Shown one piece after another: positions 44,773 to 53,058 of a stretch of DNA of 64,000 nt; within the stretch, counting starts at the first letter, position 1; the number at the start of each line of letters is the position of its first letter. The position numbers were made by a program, and so were the translations under genes. Below the pieces are notes generated by a model. The model searched no databases and was not told the DNA's origin. It saw only the letters and a program-made list of their open reading frames with translations. The stretch is from Paenibacillus paridis (lineage in GTDB: Bacteria; Bacillota; Bacilli; Paenibacillales; Paenibacillaceae): contig NZ_VCIX01000092.1 in assembly GCF_006345825.1 (NCBI RefSeq), positions 992,001 through 1,056,000 of the forward strand, given 5' to 3'.

Positions 44773-45534
44773 ATGAGCGCACAGATGCCTGTGCTGAAAG
44801 AGCCAAGTCGCAAGCGGATGGGCAGCCCTAAGCTGCTAACGATACTTATTTTATTGTTTGTTGCTCTTTTGGCTGTATTATTTTTTAATTCCTCTATCAG
44901 CAAGGTTTCAGAGATTCAAATAGAAGGAACGAGATTCGTGACGAAGGAAGAGATTGGCAAAGCGGCTGCGATTTTGATTGGGGATGCGTTTTTTCGAACC
45001 TCATCTTCCGCGATAGAGAGCCGGGTGCTTACGCTCCCGCAAATCAATGAGGTCAAGGTAACCAAGGTATTTCCCGGTTTGTTGAAAATAACAGTGGAAG
45101 AATACCCTGTGGTTGCCTTCGAACTCTCCAAGCAAGGTGAAATGACAGCGCTTTTGTCTAACGGAACGACGGTAGAAGCGGATAGCGACGTTATGCAGCT
45201 CGTGGACAAGCCCGTGCTTTCAGGCTGGGCGGATGATGACCCCGTCAAGGCTGAGCTGACGAAGCAGCTCGGTAAAATTACGGCAAAACAGCTGTCGGAC
45301 CTGTCTGAAATTATTCCCAATCCCTCCTCGGCGTACCCGGATCGTATTTTAATGTATACGCGAACGAAATTTGAAGTCATTACTGCAGTCTCTGTACTTG
45401 TTGAAAAAATCGATACGTTGAATGCGGTAATTGAAACGCAGGAACCAGGGAAGATTACGATGCTGCTTGCAGATAAATATGAAGCATTTATTAATGAAAA
45501 TTTAGACTCTGAGGAAAAAGAGACTACTCAATAG
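44773..45534 (+). CDS. divIB: Cell division protein DivIB/FtsQ
   Basis: A 253-residue bitopic protein. A basic cytoplasmic N-terminus (about 1-20) is followed by a membrane helix (about 21-40), a POTRA domain (ISKVSEIQIEGTRFVTKEEI, about 42-112, ending near the conserved VTVEEYPVVAF-type strand) and the beta domain typical of FtsQ/DivIB. It stabilises the FtsL-DivIC complex at the septum. The start ATG at 44773 has a GGGGAAAGAAGGGA site upstream. A 111-bp gap separates it from murA. Confidence 0.92.
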   Translation: MSAQMPVLKEPSRKRMGSPKLLTILILLFVALLAVLFFNSSISKVSEIQIEGTRFVTKEEIGKAAAILIGDAFFRTSSSAIESRVLTLPQINEVKVTKVFPGLLKITVEEYPVVAFELSKQGEMTALLSNGTTVEADSDVMQLVDKPVLSGWADDDPVKAELTKQLGKITAKQLSDLSEIIPNPSSAYPDRILMYTRTKFEVITAVSVLVEKIDTLNAVIETQEPGKITMLLADKYEAFINENLDSEEKETTQ

Positions 45535-45753
45535 CTTGAAAGAATGGTAGAATTTTATTTATCGCTTTTATACTCGATGAAGCTGGATAACATTAGGATA
45601 TATCAGGTGCCGCAAGGGGCGGGACTCGTCAGAAAATGAAAAAACAATGAAAACTTTGTTGAAAAAAGAGGGAAAATATTAAAGGCGTTGAATTAGTAGA
45701 AAGACCTTAACGAGCAATGTAATAATTTTTATTTGAAACGGAGGTGCCGCAAG

Positions 45754-46995
45754 ATGAGCAGCAACGACATCATCGTCAGTTTGGACATCGGTACATCCAA
45801 AGTTCGTGCTATTATTGGTGAAGTGAATAATGGAGCCATTAATATTATTGGAGTTGGATCTGCCGACTCAGAGGGTATTCGCAAAGGAGCAATAGTAGAT
45901 ATTGACCAAACCGTGCAATCGATCCGTAATGCCATAGAGCATGCGGAGCGCATGGTAGGCATTCAAATATCCGACGTTTACGTGGGCATTCAGGGCAATC
46001 ATATTGCACTGCAGACCAATCGTGGCGTCGTTGCAGTATCCAACGAGGATCGTGAAATAGGCGAAGAAGATATTGAACGCGTATTGCAGGCGGCTAAGGT
46101 TGTCGCGCTCCCGCCAGAGCGTGAGATCATTAACTTGGTGCCTAAGCAATATTTAGTTGACGGACTGGAAGGAATATCCGATCCGCGAGGCATGATTGGA
46201 GTTCGCCTTGAGGTTGAGGCGACAATCGTCACGGGGACGAAGACTGCCATACATAACCTTATGCGTTGTGTAGAGAAAGCAGGCCTTCGTATTTCTGGCG
46301 TCATATTGTTATCATTGGCGTCCGGCGTAGTTTCTCTTACTAAAGACGAGAAAGCTATGGGAACTGTACTAACGGATATTGGAGCGGGCTCCTGTACCAT
46401 CGCCATTTACGATCAAGGCGGACTGGCAGCTACGTCTACCCTGCCAATCGGTGGCGAATACGTAACGAATGATATCGCGTATGGCTTGCGTACACAAAGC
46501 GATCAAGCAGAGAAAATTAAGCTGAAGTACGGCTGTTCGAATGTACTGGATGCAGCGGAAGACGTAAAGTTTAAAGTGGCACGCATGGGCAGCAATGTGG
46601 AGAAGGAATTTTCACAGGTTGATCTTGCAAGCATCGTGGAGCCTCGCATGCAAGAAATTTTCCATCTGATACGGCAAGAGGTACGTCGACTTGGATACGG
46701 AGACAAGGTAAATGGTTATGTCCTGACCGGCGGTTCCGTATCCATGCCAGGAACGCTCGCTTTGGCCCAGACAGAGCTGGAGGCTTCCGTGAGAATCGCA
46801 TTGCCTGATTATATCGGAGTAAGAGATCCGGCATATAGCAGCGGTGTTGGCATGATTCAATACGTGTCGAAGTATATGGGAGCTCGTGGAACTGGAGCAG
46901 TGAAGAAAACGGCAAGCCGCAAAGCAAGTCCAGCACCTTCAACCAAACCCGGTATGTTCGAGCGGATTAAAAGTATGTTCAATGAGTTTATCTAA
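45754..46995 (+). CDS. ftsA: Cell division protein FtsA
   Basis: A 413-residue actin-fold ATPase that tethers FtsZ to the membrane. SLDIGTSKVRAIIGE near 8-22 is the phosphate-1 motif, LTDIGAGSCTIAIY phosphate 2 and VLTGGSVSMPG the adenosine motif. The last residues, GMFERIKSMFNEFI, form the amphipathic membrane-targeting helix. ATG at 45754 has GGAGGTG 8 bp upstream. A 219-bp leader before the gene suggests its own promoter; I could not assign one with confidence. Confidence 0.96.
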   Translation: MSSNDIIVSLDIGTSKVRAIIGEVNNGAINIIGVGSADSEGIRKGAIVDIDQTVQSIRNAIEHAERMVGIQISDVYVGIQGNHIALQTNRGVVAVSNEDREIGEEDIERVLQAAKVVALPPEREIINLVPKQYLVDGLEGISDPRGMIGVRLEVEATIVTGTKTAIHNLMRCVEKAGLRISGVILLSLASGVVSLTKDEKAMGTVLTDIGAGSCTIAIYDQGGLAATSTLPIGGEYVTNDIAYGLRTQSDQAEKIKLKYGCSNVLDAAEDVKFKVARMGSNVEKEFSQVDLASIVEPRMQEIFHLIRQEVRRLGYGDKVNGYVLTGGSVSMPGTLALAQTELEASVRIALPDYIGVRDPAYSSGVGMIQYVSKYMGARGTGAVKKTASRKASPAPSTKPGMFERIKSMFNEFI

Positions 46996-47019
46996 AATAT
47001 AATATAAGTTTCACCTTTA

Positions 47020-47117
47020 AAATATAGGAAAGCATATGGCTTCGCCATCCTTTCTCTATATTTCTTGGATTGAAACGCGCCGCGCCGCCATAGGATGGCG
47101 ACAGCCGTTTCACCTTG
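47020..47117. repeat. Dispersed intergenic two-hairpin repeat, copy B
   Basis: This copy lies between ftsA and ftsZ and aligns with copy A at 21761-21856. Its first hairpin pairs TATAG..GAAAG with CTTTC..CTATA and ATGGC with GCCAT around TTC. The second pairs GAAACG with CGTTTC and encloses CGCCAT/ATGGCG. The paired positions differ from copy A on both sides, which suggests that the fold rather than the sequence is kept. Confidence 0.7.
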
Positions 47118-47204
47118 TACGATGCTTATATTTTACCGCGAAACGTTGCTGTGCCGTCAGATGATGCTATCAGCAGTTTACGCTTGACTGGGGGAAAATG
47201 AAAG

Positions 47205-48317
47205 ATGTTGGAATTTGACTTTGAGCTTGAGCAGCTTGCTCAAATAAAAGTAATAGGTGTAGGCGGTGGCGGCAGCAATGCGGTTAACCGAATGATTGAA
47301 AATGGTGTGAAAGGTGTAGAGTTCATTACGGTGAACACGGACGCTCAAGCACTTCATCTGGCGAAATCGGAACATAAGCTGCAAATCGGCGACAAGCTGA
47401 CGCGCGGACTTGGCGCGGGTGCTAACCCTGATGTAGGCAGCAAGGCTGCTGAGGAATCACGCGAAATTATTATGAATCAGCTAAAAGGCTCAGACATGGT
47501 ATTCGTGACAGCAGGAATGGGCGGCGGTACAGGTACGGGAGCAGCTCCGGTTATTGCCGAAATCGCTCGCGAATGCGGCGCACTTACTGTAGGGGTCGTT
47601 ACTCGTCCTTTTACCTTTGAAGGACGCAAGCGTGCTGGACAAGCTGAGCTTGGCATTGAAGCGCTCAAAGAAAAAGTAGATACGCTTATCGTCATTCCTA
47701 ATGACCGTTTGCTTGAGATTGTAGACAAGAAGACACCTATGCTGGAAGCTTTCCGTGAAGCGGATAACGTGCTCCGTCAAGCGGTTCAAGGCATCTCGGA
47801 CCTTATTCAAGTGCCAGGTCTGATTAACCTTGACTTTGCAGACGTAAAAACAATTATGACCGAGCGTGGTTCAGCTCTGATGGGGATTGGTATCGCAACA
47901 GGCGAGAACCGTGCAGCAGAAGCAGCGCGCAAAGCAATTATGAGCCCATTGCTCGAAACGTCTATTGATGGCGCTCGCGGCGTAATCATGAATATTACAG
48001 GTGGAAGCAACCTGTCCCTTTATGAAGTGAATGAAGCGGCTGAGATTGTTATTTCCGCTTCCGATCCAGATGTAAACATGATCTTCGGTGCGATCATTGA
48101 TGAGGATTTGAAGGACGAAATTAAAGTAACCGTTATCGCAACAGGTTTTGAACATAAGGCGCCAACACCGCGTCGTTCTCCACAGCAGCCAGAATCAGTG
48201 GATACAAGACCATCAGGCAATTCTGGGGCTGTTAAACCATTTGGTGCAAGCAACACGTCTAGCGACCAACTGGAGATCCCAGCATTCCTTCGCAATCGCC
48301 CACGCAGCGATCGCTAA
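47205..48317 (+). CDS. ftsZ: Cell division GTPase FtsZ
   Basis: A 370-residue tubulin homologue that forms the division ring. GVGGGGSNAVNRM binds GTP, GGGTGTGAAPVIAE near 105-118 is the tubulin signature, and NLDFADVKTIM contains the T7-loop Asp region. A variable linker (about 320-355, Ser/Pro-rich) leads to the conserved C-terminal peptide LEIPAFLRNRPRSDR, which binds FtsA, SepF and other partners. It begins 209 bp after ftsA, with the dispersed repeat in between, and GGGGG about 10 bp upstream of the ATG. Confidence 0.98.
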   Translation: MLEFDFELEQLAQIKVIGVGGGGSNAVNRMIENGVKGVEFITVNTDAQALHLAKSEHKLQIGDKLTRGLGAGANPDVGSKAAEESREIIMNQLKGSDMVFVTAGMGGGTGTGAAPVIAEIARECGALTVGVVTRPFTFEGRKRAGQAELGIEALKEKVDTLIVIPNDRLLEIVDKKTPMLEAFREADNVLRQAVQGISDLIQVPGLINLDFADVKTIMTERGSALMGIGIATGENRAAEAARKAIMSPLLETSIDGARGVIMNITGGSNLSLYEVNEAAEIVISASDPDVNMIFGAIIDEDLKDEIKVTVIATGFEHKAPTPRRSPQQPESVDTRPSGNSGAVKPFGASNTSSDQLEIPAFLRNRPRSDR

Positions 48318-48327
48318 TCTTTTTTTG

Positions 48328-48362
48328 AAACGCCTCACCATTTATGGTGGGGCGTTTTTTTT
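48328..48362 (+). terminator. Terminator after ftsZ
   Basis: AAACGCCTCACC pairs with GGTGGGGCGTTT (one G-T pair), followed by a long T-run. It ends the dcw transcript before the palindrome array. Confidence 0.88.
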
Positions 48363-48398
48363 GTGTTGAGGGACATTGTTTGTCGATGCGAGAGAGTG

Positions 48399-49311
48399 CT
48401 GTAAGCACGTATGTGCTCTTACCGCTAGCGAGAGGCATGAATAGTTGCTCTGTAAGCACGTATATGCTCTTACAGCATGAGAGCAACATGGATTAGTGGT
48501 CTGTAAGCACGCATGCGTGCTTACAGAGACCAAGCGGCGTAGGATTGAGGTCGAAAGAGTGCTGTAAGCACGTATGTGCTCTTATAGCCAGAGAGTAACC
48601 TGTATTAGTCGTCTGTAAGCACATATACGTGCTTACAGAGCCTAAGCGGCGTAGGATTGAGGTCGAAAGAGTGCTGTAAGCACGTATGTGCTCTTATAGC
48701 CAGAGAGTAACCTGGATTAGTGGTCTGTAAGCACACATATGTGCTTACAGAGTCCGAGCGGCGTGTGAATTGGAACCTAAAGAGTGCTGTAAGCACGTAT
48801 ATGCTCTTACAGCATGAGAGCAACATGGGTTAGTCGTCTGTAAGCACATATACGTGCTTACAGAGTCCGAGCGGCGTATGCTCGGGATCGAAAGAGTGCT
48901 GTAAGCACGTATGTGCTCTTACCGCTAGCGAGAGGCATGAATAGTTGCTCTGTAAGCACGCATGCGTGCTTTCAGAGACCAAGCGGCGTATGATCGGGAT
49001 CGAAAGAGTGCTGTAAGCACGTATGTGCTCTTACCGCTAGCGAGAGGCATGAATAGTTGCTCTGTAAGCACGCATGCGTGCTTACAGAGACCAAGCGGCG
49101 TATGATCGGGATCGAAAGAGTACTGTAAGCACGTATATGCTCTTACCGCCAGAGAGTAACATGGATTAGTGGTCTGTAAGCACATATACGTGCTTATGGA
49201 GTCCAAACGCCGTATGATCGAGATCGAAAGAGTGCTGTAAGCACGTATATGCTCTTATCGCCAGAGAGTAACATGGATTAGTGGTCTGTAAGCACACATA
49301 TGTGCTTACAG
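48399..49311. repeat. Regular tandem array of 17 inverted repeats
   Basis: Seventeen 26-bp elements begin at 48399, 48450, 48501, 48562, 48613, 48674, 48725, 48787, 48838, 48899, 48950, 49011, 49062, 49123, 49174, 49235 and 49286. The steps alternate 51 and 61 bp (one is 62), except for an extra 51 at the start. Two classes alternate: a near-perfect palindrome (CTGTAAGCAC-core-GTGCTTACAG, core GCATGC, ATATAC or ACATAT) and an asymmetric form ending GCTCTTACAG or variants. Linkers are 25 bp (three variants) and 35 bp and themselves recur, so this is a 112-bp higher-order tandem repeat and not a CRISPR array. Confidence 0.95.
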
Positions 49312-49986
49312 AGAGGTGAAGTTAGCCTCTTGCTTTTCCGGGTTGATTTTGTAACAACGGATTCTGGTGGTACCTTTGCCTGCGGGAAGTAACTGCTGTT
49401 TGGCTGTCATGCTTTGCAGAAGTTTAAGCGCATCACGCTTTTTGATTTTTAACAGTTCCATGACATCGGAAGGCCGGAGATGATGCTCCAAGCGGGACGC
49501 ATGCCGTAATACTTCTAACTGCAAGAAAATTTCTGCACTGCTTTCAGATCTTCTGCCTAATAAACTTTTGCCCATAAATTGTTGGAGAAGCTGCTGACAC
49601 ATGCGTGGCCTTTCCTTCATATCGTCAAAAGAGAAACGCAGCACCTTCCAGCCATCCAATACGAGATGATTTTGGCGCATAAGCGAATCTGAGAACTGCA
49701 AACGACTGATTTCAGCAGAATGTGCTCGGTAACCGTCAATCTCAATGGCAAGCCGCAGCCCATCATTTAAGTAAGCAAAGTCTAGATATCTTATCCCATC
49801 GCGATAGTCGGCGACTTCAAACTCCGGATGCAATCTGTCGAGGTCATGGAATGCGGGATACCATATGTACTCGACAAAATGTCTTTCTGCATGGCCAAGC
49901 CCTTGTTCCAGCCTTCGTCTACATGCCCCTTTGCGATTAATCAGCTCCTTATCCATCCATTTCTGCAAATCCGCTTGAAACGACAA
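49306..49986 (-). CDS. DUF559/Vsr-like PD-(D/E)XK nuclease with C-terminal helical DNA-binding-like domain
   Basis: A protein of about 226 residues. The central part (about 60-145) has the restriction-endonuclease-like core of DUF559/Vsr-type proteins: GIRYLDFAYLNDG then LAIEIDGYRAH (Asp and Glu-x-Asp acidic residues), and DSLMRQNHLVLDGWKVLRFS. The last 80 residues (RPSDVMELLKIKKRDALKLL) look like a winged-helix domain. TTG at 49986 has AAGGAAGG at good spacing; GTG at 49995 abuts it. The stop TAA lies inside the last palindrome of the adjacent array. DNA cleavage is inferred from the fold; the biological role is unknown. Confidence 0.72.
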   Translation of the reverse strand: MSFQADLQKWMDKELINRKGACRRRLEQGLGHAERHFVEYIWYPAFHDLDRLHPEFEVADYRDGIRYLDFAYLNDGLRLAIEIDGYRAHSAEISRLQFSDSLMRQNHLVLDGWKVLRFSFDDMKERPRMCQQLLQQFMGKSLLGRRSESSAEIFLQLEVLRHASRLEHHLRPSDVMELLKIKKRDALKLLQSMTAKQQLLPAGKGTTRIRCYKINPEKQEANFTSL

Positions 49987-50010
49987 ATCGATCACCCTTC
50001 CTTTTCAAAT

Positions 50011-50031
50011 AAAAAAAACCGCATACTGCGG
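50011..50031 (-). terminator. Terminator-like hairpin in the leader of the nuclease gene
   Basis: On the minus strand CCGC-AGTAT-GCGG is followed by eight T residues, and it ends 16-25 bp before the nuclease start. A second small hairpin (TACTC/GAGTA) lies just upstream. It may end an unseen minus-strand RNA or attenuate nuclease expression. Confidence 0.5.
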
Positions 50032-50174
50032 GTAGGTACTCCCGAGTAGGCGGTGTGCTTCACTGCTTTCCTTCTATGCTTCGTATCATACGATAATTTA
50101 TAAGCGCGAACAAGTTTTTTCTGAAAGGAAGAATCGCATGATGTGCAAAAGTTGTGGCGGTTTTTATACTCCTA

Positions 50175-50241
50175 CTCGACAAAAAAAGATATGTCATGCT
50201 GTCATGAATAGACAGACTTTGAAATAGGATTTTAATATACT
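50175..50241 (+). promoter_or_regulatory. Probable Spo0A-activated promoter of spoIIGA
   Basis: TAGACA (50209-50214) and TATACT (50236-50241) are 21 bp apart. Such overlong spacing is a known trait of the B. subtilis spoIIG promoter, which needs Spo0A. CTCGACAAA (50175-50183) is the complement of a Spo0A box with one mismatch, located just upstream of the -35 element. TGTCATG occurs twice near 50192 and 50200. The remaining gap from 49996 shows no gene. Confidence 0.5.
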
Positions 50242-50309
50242 AGTCTCAATCGTTCTCCCGGGAGCCGGATGCAGGTCCGTGTATCGCCAGTTGCAGGAAG
50301 GTGACCGAA

Positions 50310-51230
50310 GTGGCTGTTTATGTGGATGTTATGTTTTTGCGAGAGCTTCTCGTGGACGGTGCGATTCTACTAACTTCCGCATGGGCGCGTCATCTTAAAC
50401 CTAAGCCTTGGCGGGTGTTAGCGGCTTCTGCTGTCGGAGCTTGTTATGTCGTTTTGATGCTTTTTCCGCAATTGTCTTTTTTATTTACGCTAGTTGTAAA
50501 GATCGGAGTATCGCTGCTTATGGTTTGGATTGCGTTTGGTTTTGCTTCAATTCAGCATTTTGCAAGGAACATTGCGGCATTTTATGCGGTTAACTTTGTG
50601 GCAGCGGGTGCCGTGCTAGGGCTTTATTATTTGTTTATGCAAGGATCAGGTGAGGTATGGAGAACGATTAGTTTCGTCAATGGCAGTATGCATGTGGAGC
50701 TTAAGATGGGATTGTTTTATTTAATTGCTGCGTTTTGTATCGGATTGTATATTTACCGTACCGTATTGACGCAAAAAAGAGAACGGGAGCTGGTGCAGAC
50801 TCATTTAGCAGAAGTGAAGATTACGATTGGTGAACGAGTTCAAACCTGTGTTGGCCTAATCGACACCGGGAACCAGCTATATGACCCGCTAACAAGAACG
50901 CCAGTTATGGTGATGGAAGCTTCTATTTGGCAAGAAGATTTGCCCGAATCGTGGATGAATAGCATACGAGATGCACAAGTAGATCGTCTTGTGGCGGGAA
51001 TGGATGAACAGCCTTACTTCATCTGGCAAGACAGGCTTCGTCTCGTTCCATTCAGAGGTGTCAACCGGGGATCACAGTTCATGCTCGCAATAAAGCCTGA
51101 TGCGGTTGAGATTACTAGGGAAGGACAAGTTTTTGAAACGCGAAAGGTGCTTATCGGGCTTGACGGCGGAAAGCTAACGTCTGATGGGGCATATCGAGCC
51201 ATTATCCATCCGTCTATGGTACAACAATAA
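50310..51230 (+). CDS. spoIIGA: SpoIIGA, pro-sigma-E processing aspartic protease
   Basis: A 306-residue protein. Five membrane helices fill the N-terminal half (to about residue 150) and a cytoplasmic protease domain follows with LIDTGNQLYDPLT, in which D186 is the likely catalytic Asp. In the mother cell it cleaves the pro-peptide from sigma-E after a forespore signal through SpoIIR. GTG at 50310 has AGGAAGGTG 6 bp upstream; GTG at 50301 abuts that site. Cotranscription with sigE, 37 bp downstream, is expected. Confidence 0.95.
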   Translation: MAVYVDVMFLRELLVDGAILLTSAWARHLKPKPWRVLAASAVGACYVVLMLFPQLSFLFTLVVKIGVSLLMVWIAFGFASIQHFARNIAAFYAVNFVAAGAVLGLYYLFMQGSGEVWRTISFVNGSMHVELKMGLFYLIAAFCIGLYIYRTVLTQKRERELVQTHLAEVKITIGERVQTCVGLIDTGNQLYDPLTRTPVMVMEASIWQEDLPESWMNSIRDAQVDRLVAGMDEQPYFIWQDRLRLVPFRGVNRGSQFMLAIKPDAVEITREGQVFETRKVLIGLDGGKLTSDGAYRAIIHPSMVQQ

Positions 51231-51267
51231 AAACGTATGCTCATACAAACGAGGAGGGATGGGCCAA

Positions 51268-51990
51268 ATGCTCGTCAAGTACAAATTGATCCTTCAGTTA
51301 TATTATTATCGTGTCATGTTTTTATTCGGATTAAAAAGCGAAGAGATTTATTATATCGGTGGCAGTGAAGCGCTTCCACCACCCTTAACACGCGAAGAAG
51401 AAGAATATTTGCTGGAAAAGCTGCCTTCGGGCGATACGGCCATTCGGGCGATGCTGATCGAACGAAACCTGCGGCTTGTCGTATATATTGCCCGTAAGTT
51501 CGAGAATACCGGCATTCATATTGAAGATCTCGTATCGATAGGCGCGATTGGTTTAATTAAAGCGGTCAATACGTTTGATCCGGAGAAAAAGATCAAGCTG
51601 GCCACTTATGCCTCGCGCTGTATCGAAAATGAAATATTGATGTACCTGCGCCGCAACAGCAAAACGCGCACCGAGGTATCCTTTGATGAGCCTCTCAACA
51701 TCGATTGGGACGGCAACGAGCTGCTTTTGTCCGATGTGCTGGGAACTGAAAATGATACGATCTACCGGAACATCGAAGAGCAAGTGGATCGCAAACTGCT
51801 GCATAAAGCACTCGATAAGCTTTCTGAACGTGAGCGGATTATCATGGAGTTGCGCTTTGGTCTGGCTGATGGTGAAGAGAAAACGCAAAAGGATGTTGCA
51901 GACCTGCTTGGCATTTCCCAGTCCTATATTTCAAGGCTGGAGAAGCGGATTATCAAAAGACTTCGCAAAGAATTTAATAAAATGGTCTAG
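51268..51990 (+). CDS. sigE: RNA polymerase sporulation sigma factor sigma-E (precursor)
   Basis: A 240-residue sigma-70 family factor made as an inactive precursor. The first 27 or so residues form a hydrophobic pro-sequence (LQLYYYRVMFLFGLK) ending near EIYYIGG, the SpoIIGA cleavage region. Region 2 has NLRLVVYIARKFENTG and ATYASRCIENEILMYLRR; region 4 has ISQSYISRLEKRIIKRLRK. It directs early mother-cell transcription. ATG at 51268 has AGGAGGG 9 bp upstream; upstream in-frame ATGs fall in the spoIIGA coding end. Confidence 0.96.
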   Translation: MLVKYKLILQLYYYRVMFLFGLKSEEIYYIGGSEALPPPLTREEEEYLLEKLPSGDTAIRAMLIERNLRLVVYIARKFENTGIHIEDLVSIGAIGLIKAVNTFDPEKKIKLATYASRCIENEILMYLRRNSKTRTEVSFDEPLNIDWDGNELLLSDVLGTENDTIYRNIEEQVDRKLLHKALDKLSERERIIMELRFGLADGEEKTQKDVADLLGISQSYISRLEKRIIKRLRKEFNKMV

Positions 51991-52032
51991 AGGCCGCGTC
52001 CTGCCTACGGTTGTCGAACGATGTCACAATAG

Positions 52033-52061
52033 GAATAAAAAGGCCTCCTGAGGAGATAATG
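52033..52061 (+). promoter_or_regulatory. Possible forespore (sigma-F/sigma-G) promoter of sigG
   Basis: GGAGATAATG (52052-52061) fits the GGNNANAHTR -10 consensus of sigma-F fully. GAATA (52033-52037) is a partial -35 match with a 14-bp spacer, slightly short. A forespore promoter is expected here because sigG is transcribed by sigma-F and then by itself in Bacillus. Confidence 0.4.
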
Positions 52062-52094
52062 TACAGTAATGTTTCTCCTTGGGAGGTAATCACG

Positions 52095-52877
52095 TTGACC
52101 CGAAATAAAGTCGAGATCTGTGGAGTGGATACCGCGAAACTGCCTGTCCTAAATAATGTCGAGATGAGAGAATTGTTTACGGCATTGCAAACCCGCAACG
52201 AGTGGGCAGCAAGAGAGAAATTAGTAAACGGCAACCTGCGGCTGGTACTTAGCGTTATTCAAAGGTTTAACAATAGGGGAGAGTTTGTGGACGACCTATT
52301 CCAGGTCGGCTGCATCGGACTTATGAAGGCGATCGATAATTTTGACCTTAGCCAAAATGTCAAATTTTCCACCTATGCCGTACCGATGATTATCGGAGAA
52401 ATACGCCGATACTTGCGAGACAACAACCCAATTCGCGTCTCGCGCAGCTTGAGAGATATCGCTTATAAGGCGCTCCAGGTAAGGGATAGCTTAACGAACA
52501 GGAATTCACGCGAGCCGACGATCTTTGAAATATCAGAGGCCTTGAACGTTCCGAAGGAAGATGTTGTTTTTGCACTGGATGCGATTCAGGACCCGGTTTC
52601 CTTATTCGAACCCATTTATCATGATGGCGGTGACCCCATCTATGTTATGGATCAAATTAGTGATGAGCGCAATAAGGATGTCTCCTGGATTGAGGAGATT
52701 GCGCTTCGGGAAGCGATGCACAAGCTGAACGACCGGGAGAAAATGATTTTGTCAATGCGTTTCTTTGAAGGCAAGACGCAAATGGAAGTAGCCGATGAAA
52801 TTGGGATCTCGCAAGCCCAAGTATCACGTCTGGAGAAGTCAGCGATTCAGCAAATGCAAAAGCATGTAAAATCATAA
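52095..52877 (+). CDS. sigG: RNA polymerase sporulation sigma factor sigma-G
   Basis: A 260-residue sigma factor for late forespore transcription, the same length as B. subtilis SigG. The start is TTG at 52095, 7 bp after GGGAGGT, giving the typical RNKVEICGVDT N-terminus. Region 2 has NLRLVLSVIQRFNNRGEF and DDLFQVGCIGLMKAIDNF; region 4 has TQMEVADEIGISQAQVSRLE. It follows sigE by about 100 bp, the conserved spoIIGA-sigE-sigG order, and is closed by a strong terminator. Confidence 0.97.
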   Translation: MTRNKVEICGVDTAKLPVLNNVEMRELFTALQTRNEWAAREKLVNGNLRLVLSVIQRFNNRGEFVDDLFQVGCIGLMKAIDNFDLSQNVKFSTYAVPMIIGEIRRYLRDNNPIRVSRSLRDIAYKALQVRDSLTNRNSREPTIFEISEALNVPKEDVVFALDAIQDPVSLFEPIYHDGGDPIYVMDQISDERNKDVSWIEEIALREAMHKLNDREKMILSMRFFEGKTQMEVADEIGISQAQVSRLEKSAIQQMQKHVKS

Positions 52878-52907
52878 AAAACGGTGCCGCGAGGCACCGT
52901 TTTTTTG
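52877..52907. terminator. Terminator after sigG
   Basis: AAAAACGGTGCC pairs with GGCACCGTTTTT around GCGA, with extra T residues following. It starts at the sigG stop codon. Confidence 0.9.
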
Positions 52908-53058
52908 TGCGTGAAAAAGCATATGCGGACGAGCTTTGCAAACTTGAAAAATTAGAAGCACGATTTTTGGATAAGAAGGACATTTTGGGCAAATGCCTCA
53001 TATAGTTATAGGAGAGGTTAAAAGGACGATCACTCTACGTGAAAAGCGGTGAACGGTG

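Noticed and set aside
48605..49206. Minus-strand open frames with recurring YVCLQ/YTCLQ-like peptides within the array
   Set aside because: They result from reading the tandem repeat. The 112-bp unit is not a multiple of three, so each frame breaks, and no ribosome sites precede them.
48399..49311. CRISPR array
   Set aside because: The regular spacing is CRISPR-like, but the linkers are not unique: they fall into a few recurring variants. Linker lengths alternate between 25 and 35 bp, and no cas genes are nearby.
52010..52018. Spo0A-box-like GTTGTCGAA between sigE and sigG
   Set aside because: A single near-match without a promoter in suitable position; sigG is expected to be forespore-controlled.
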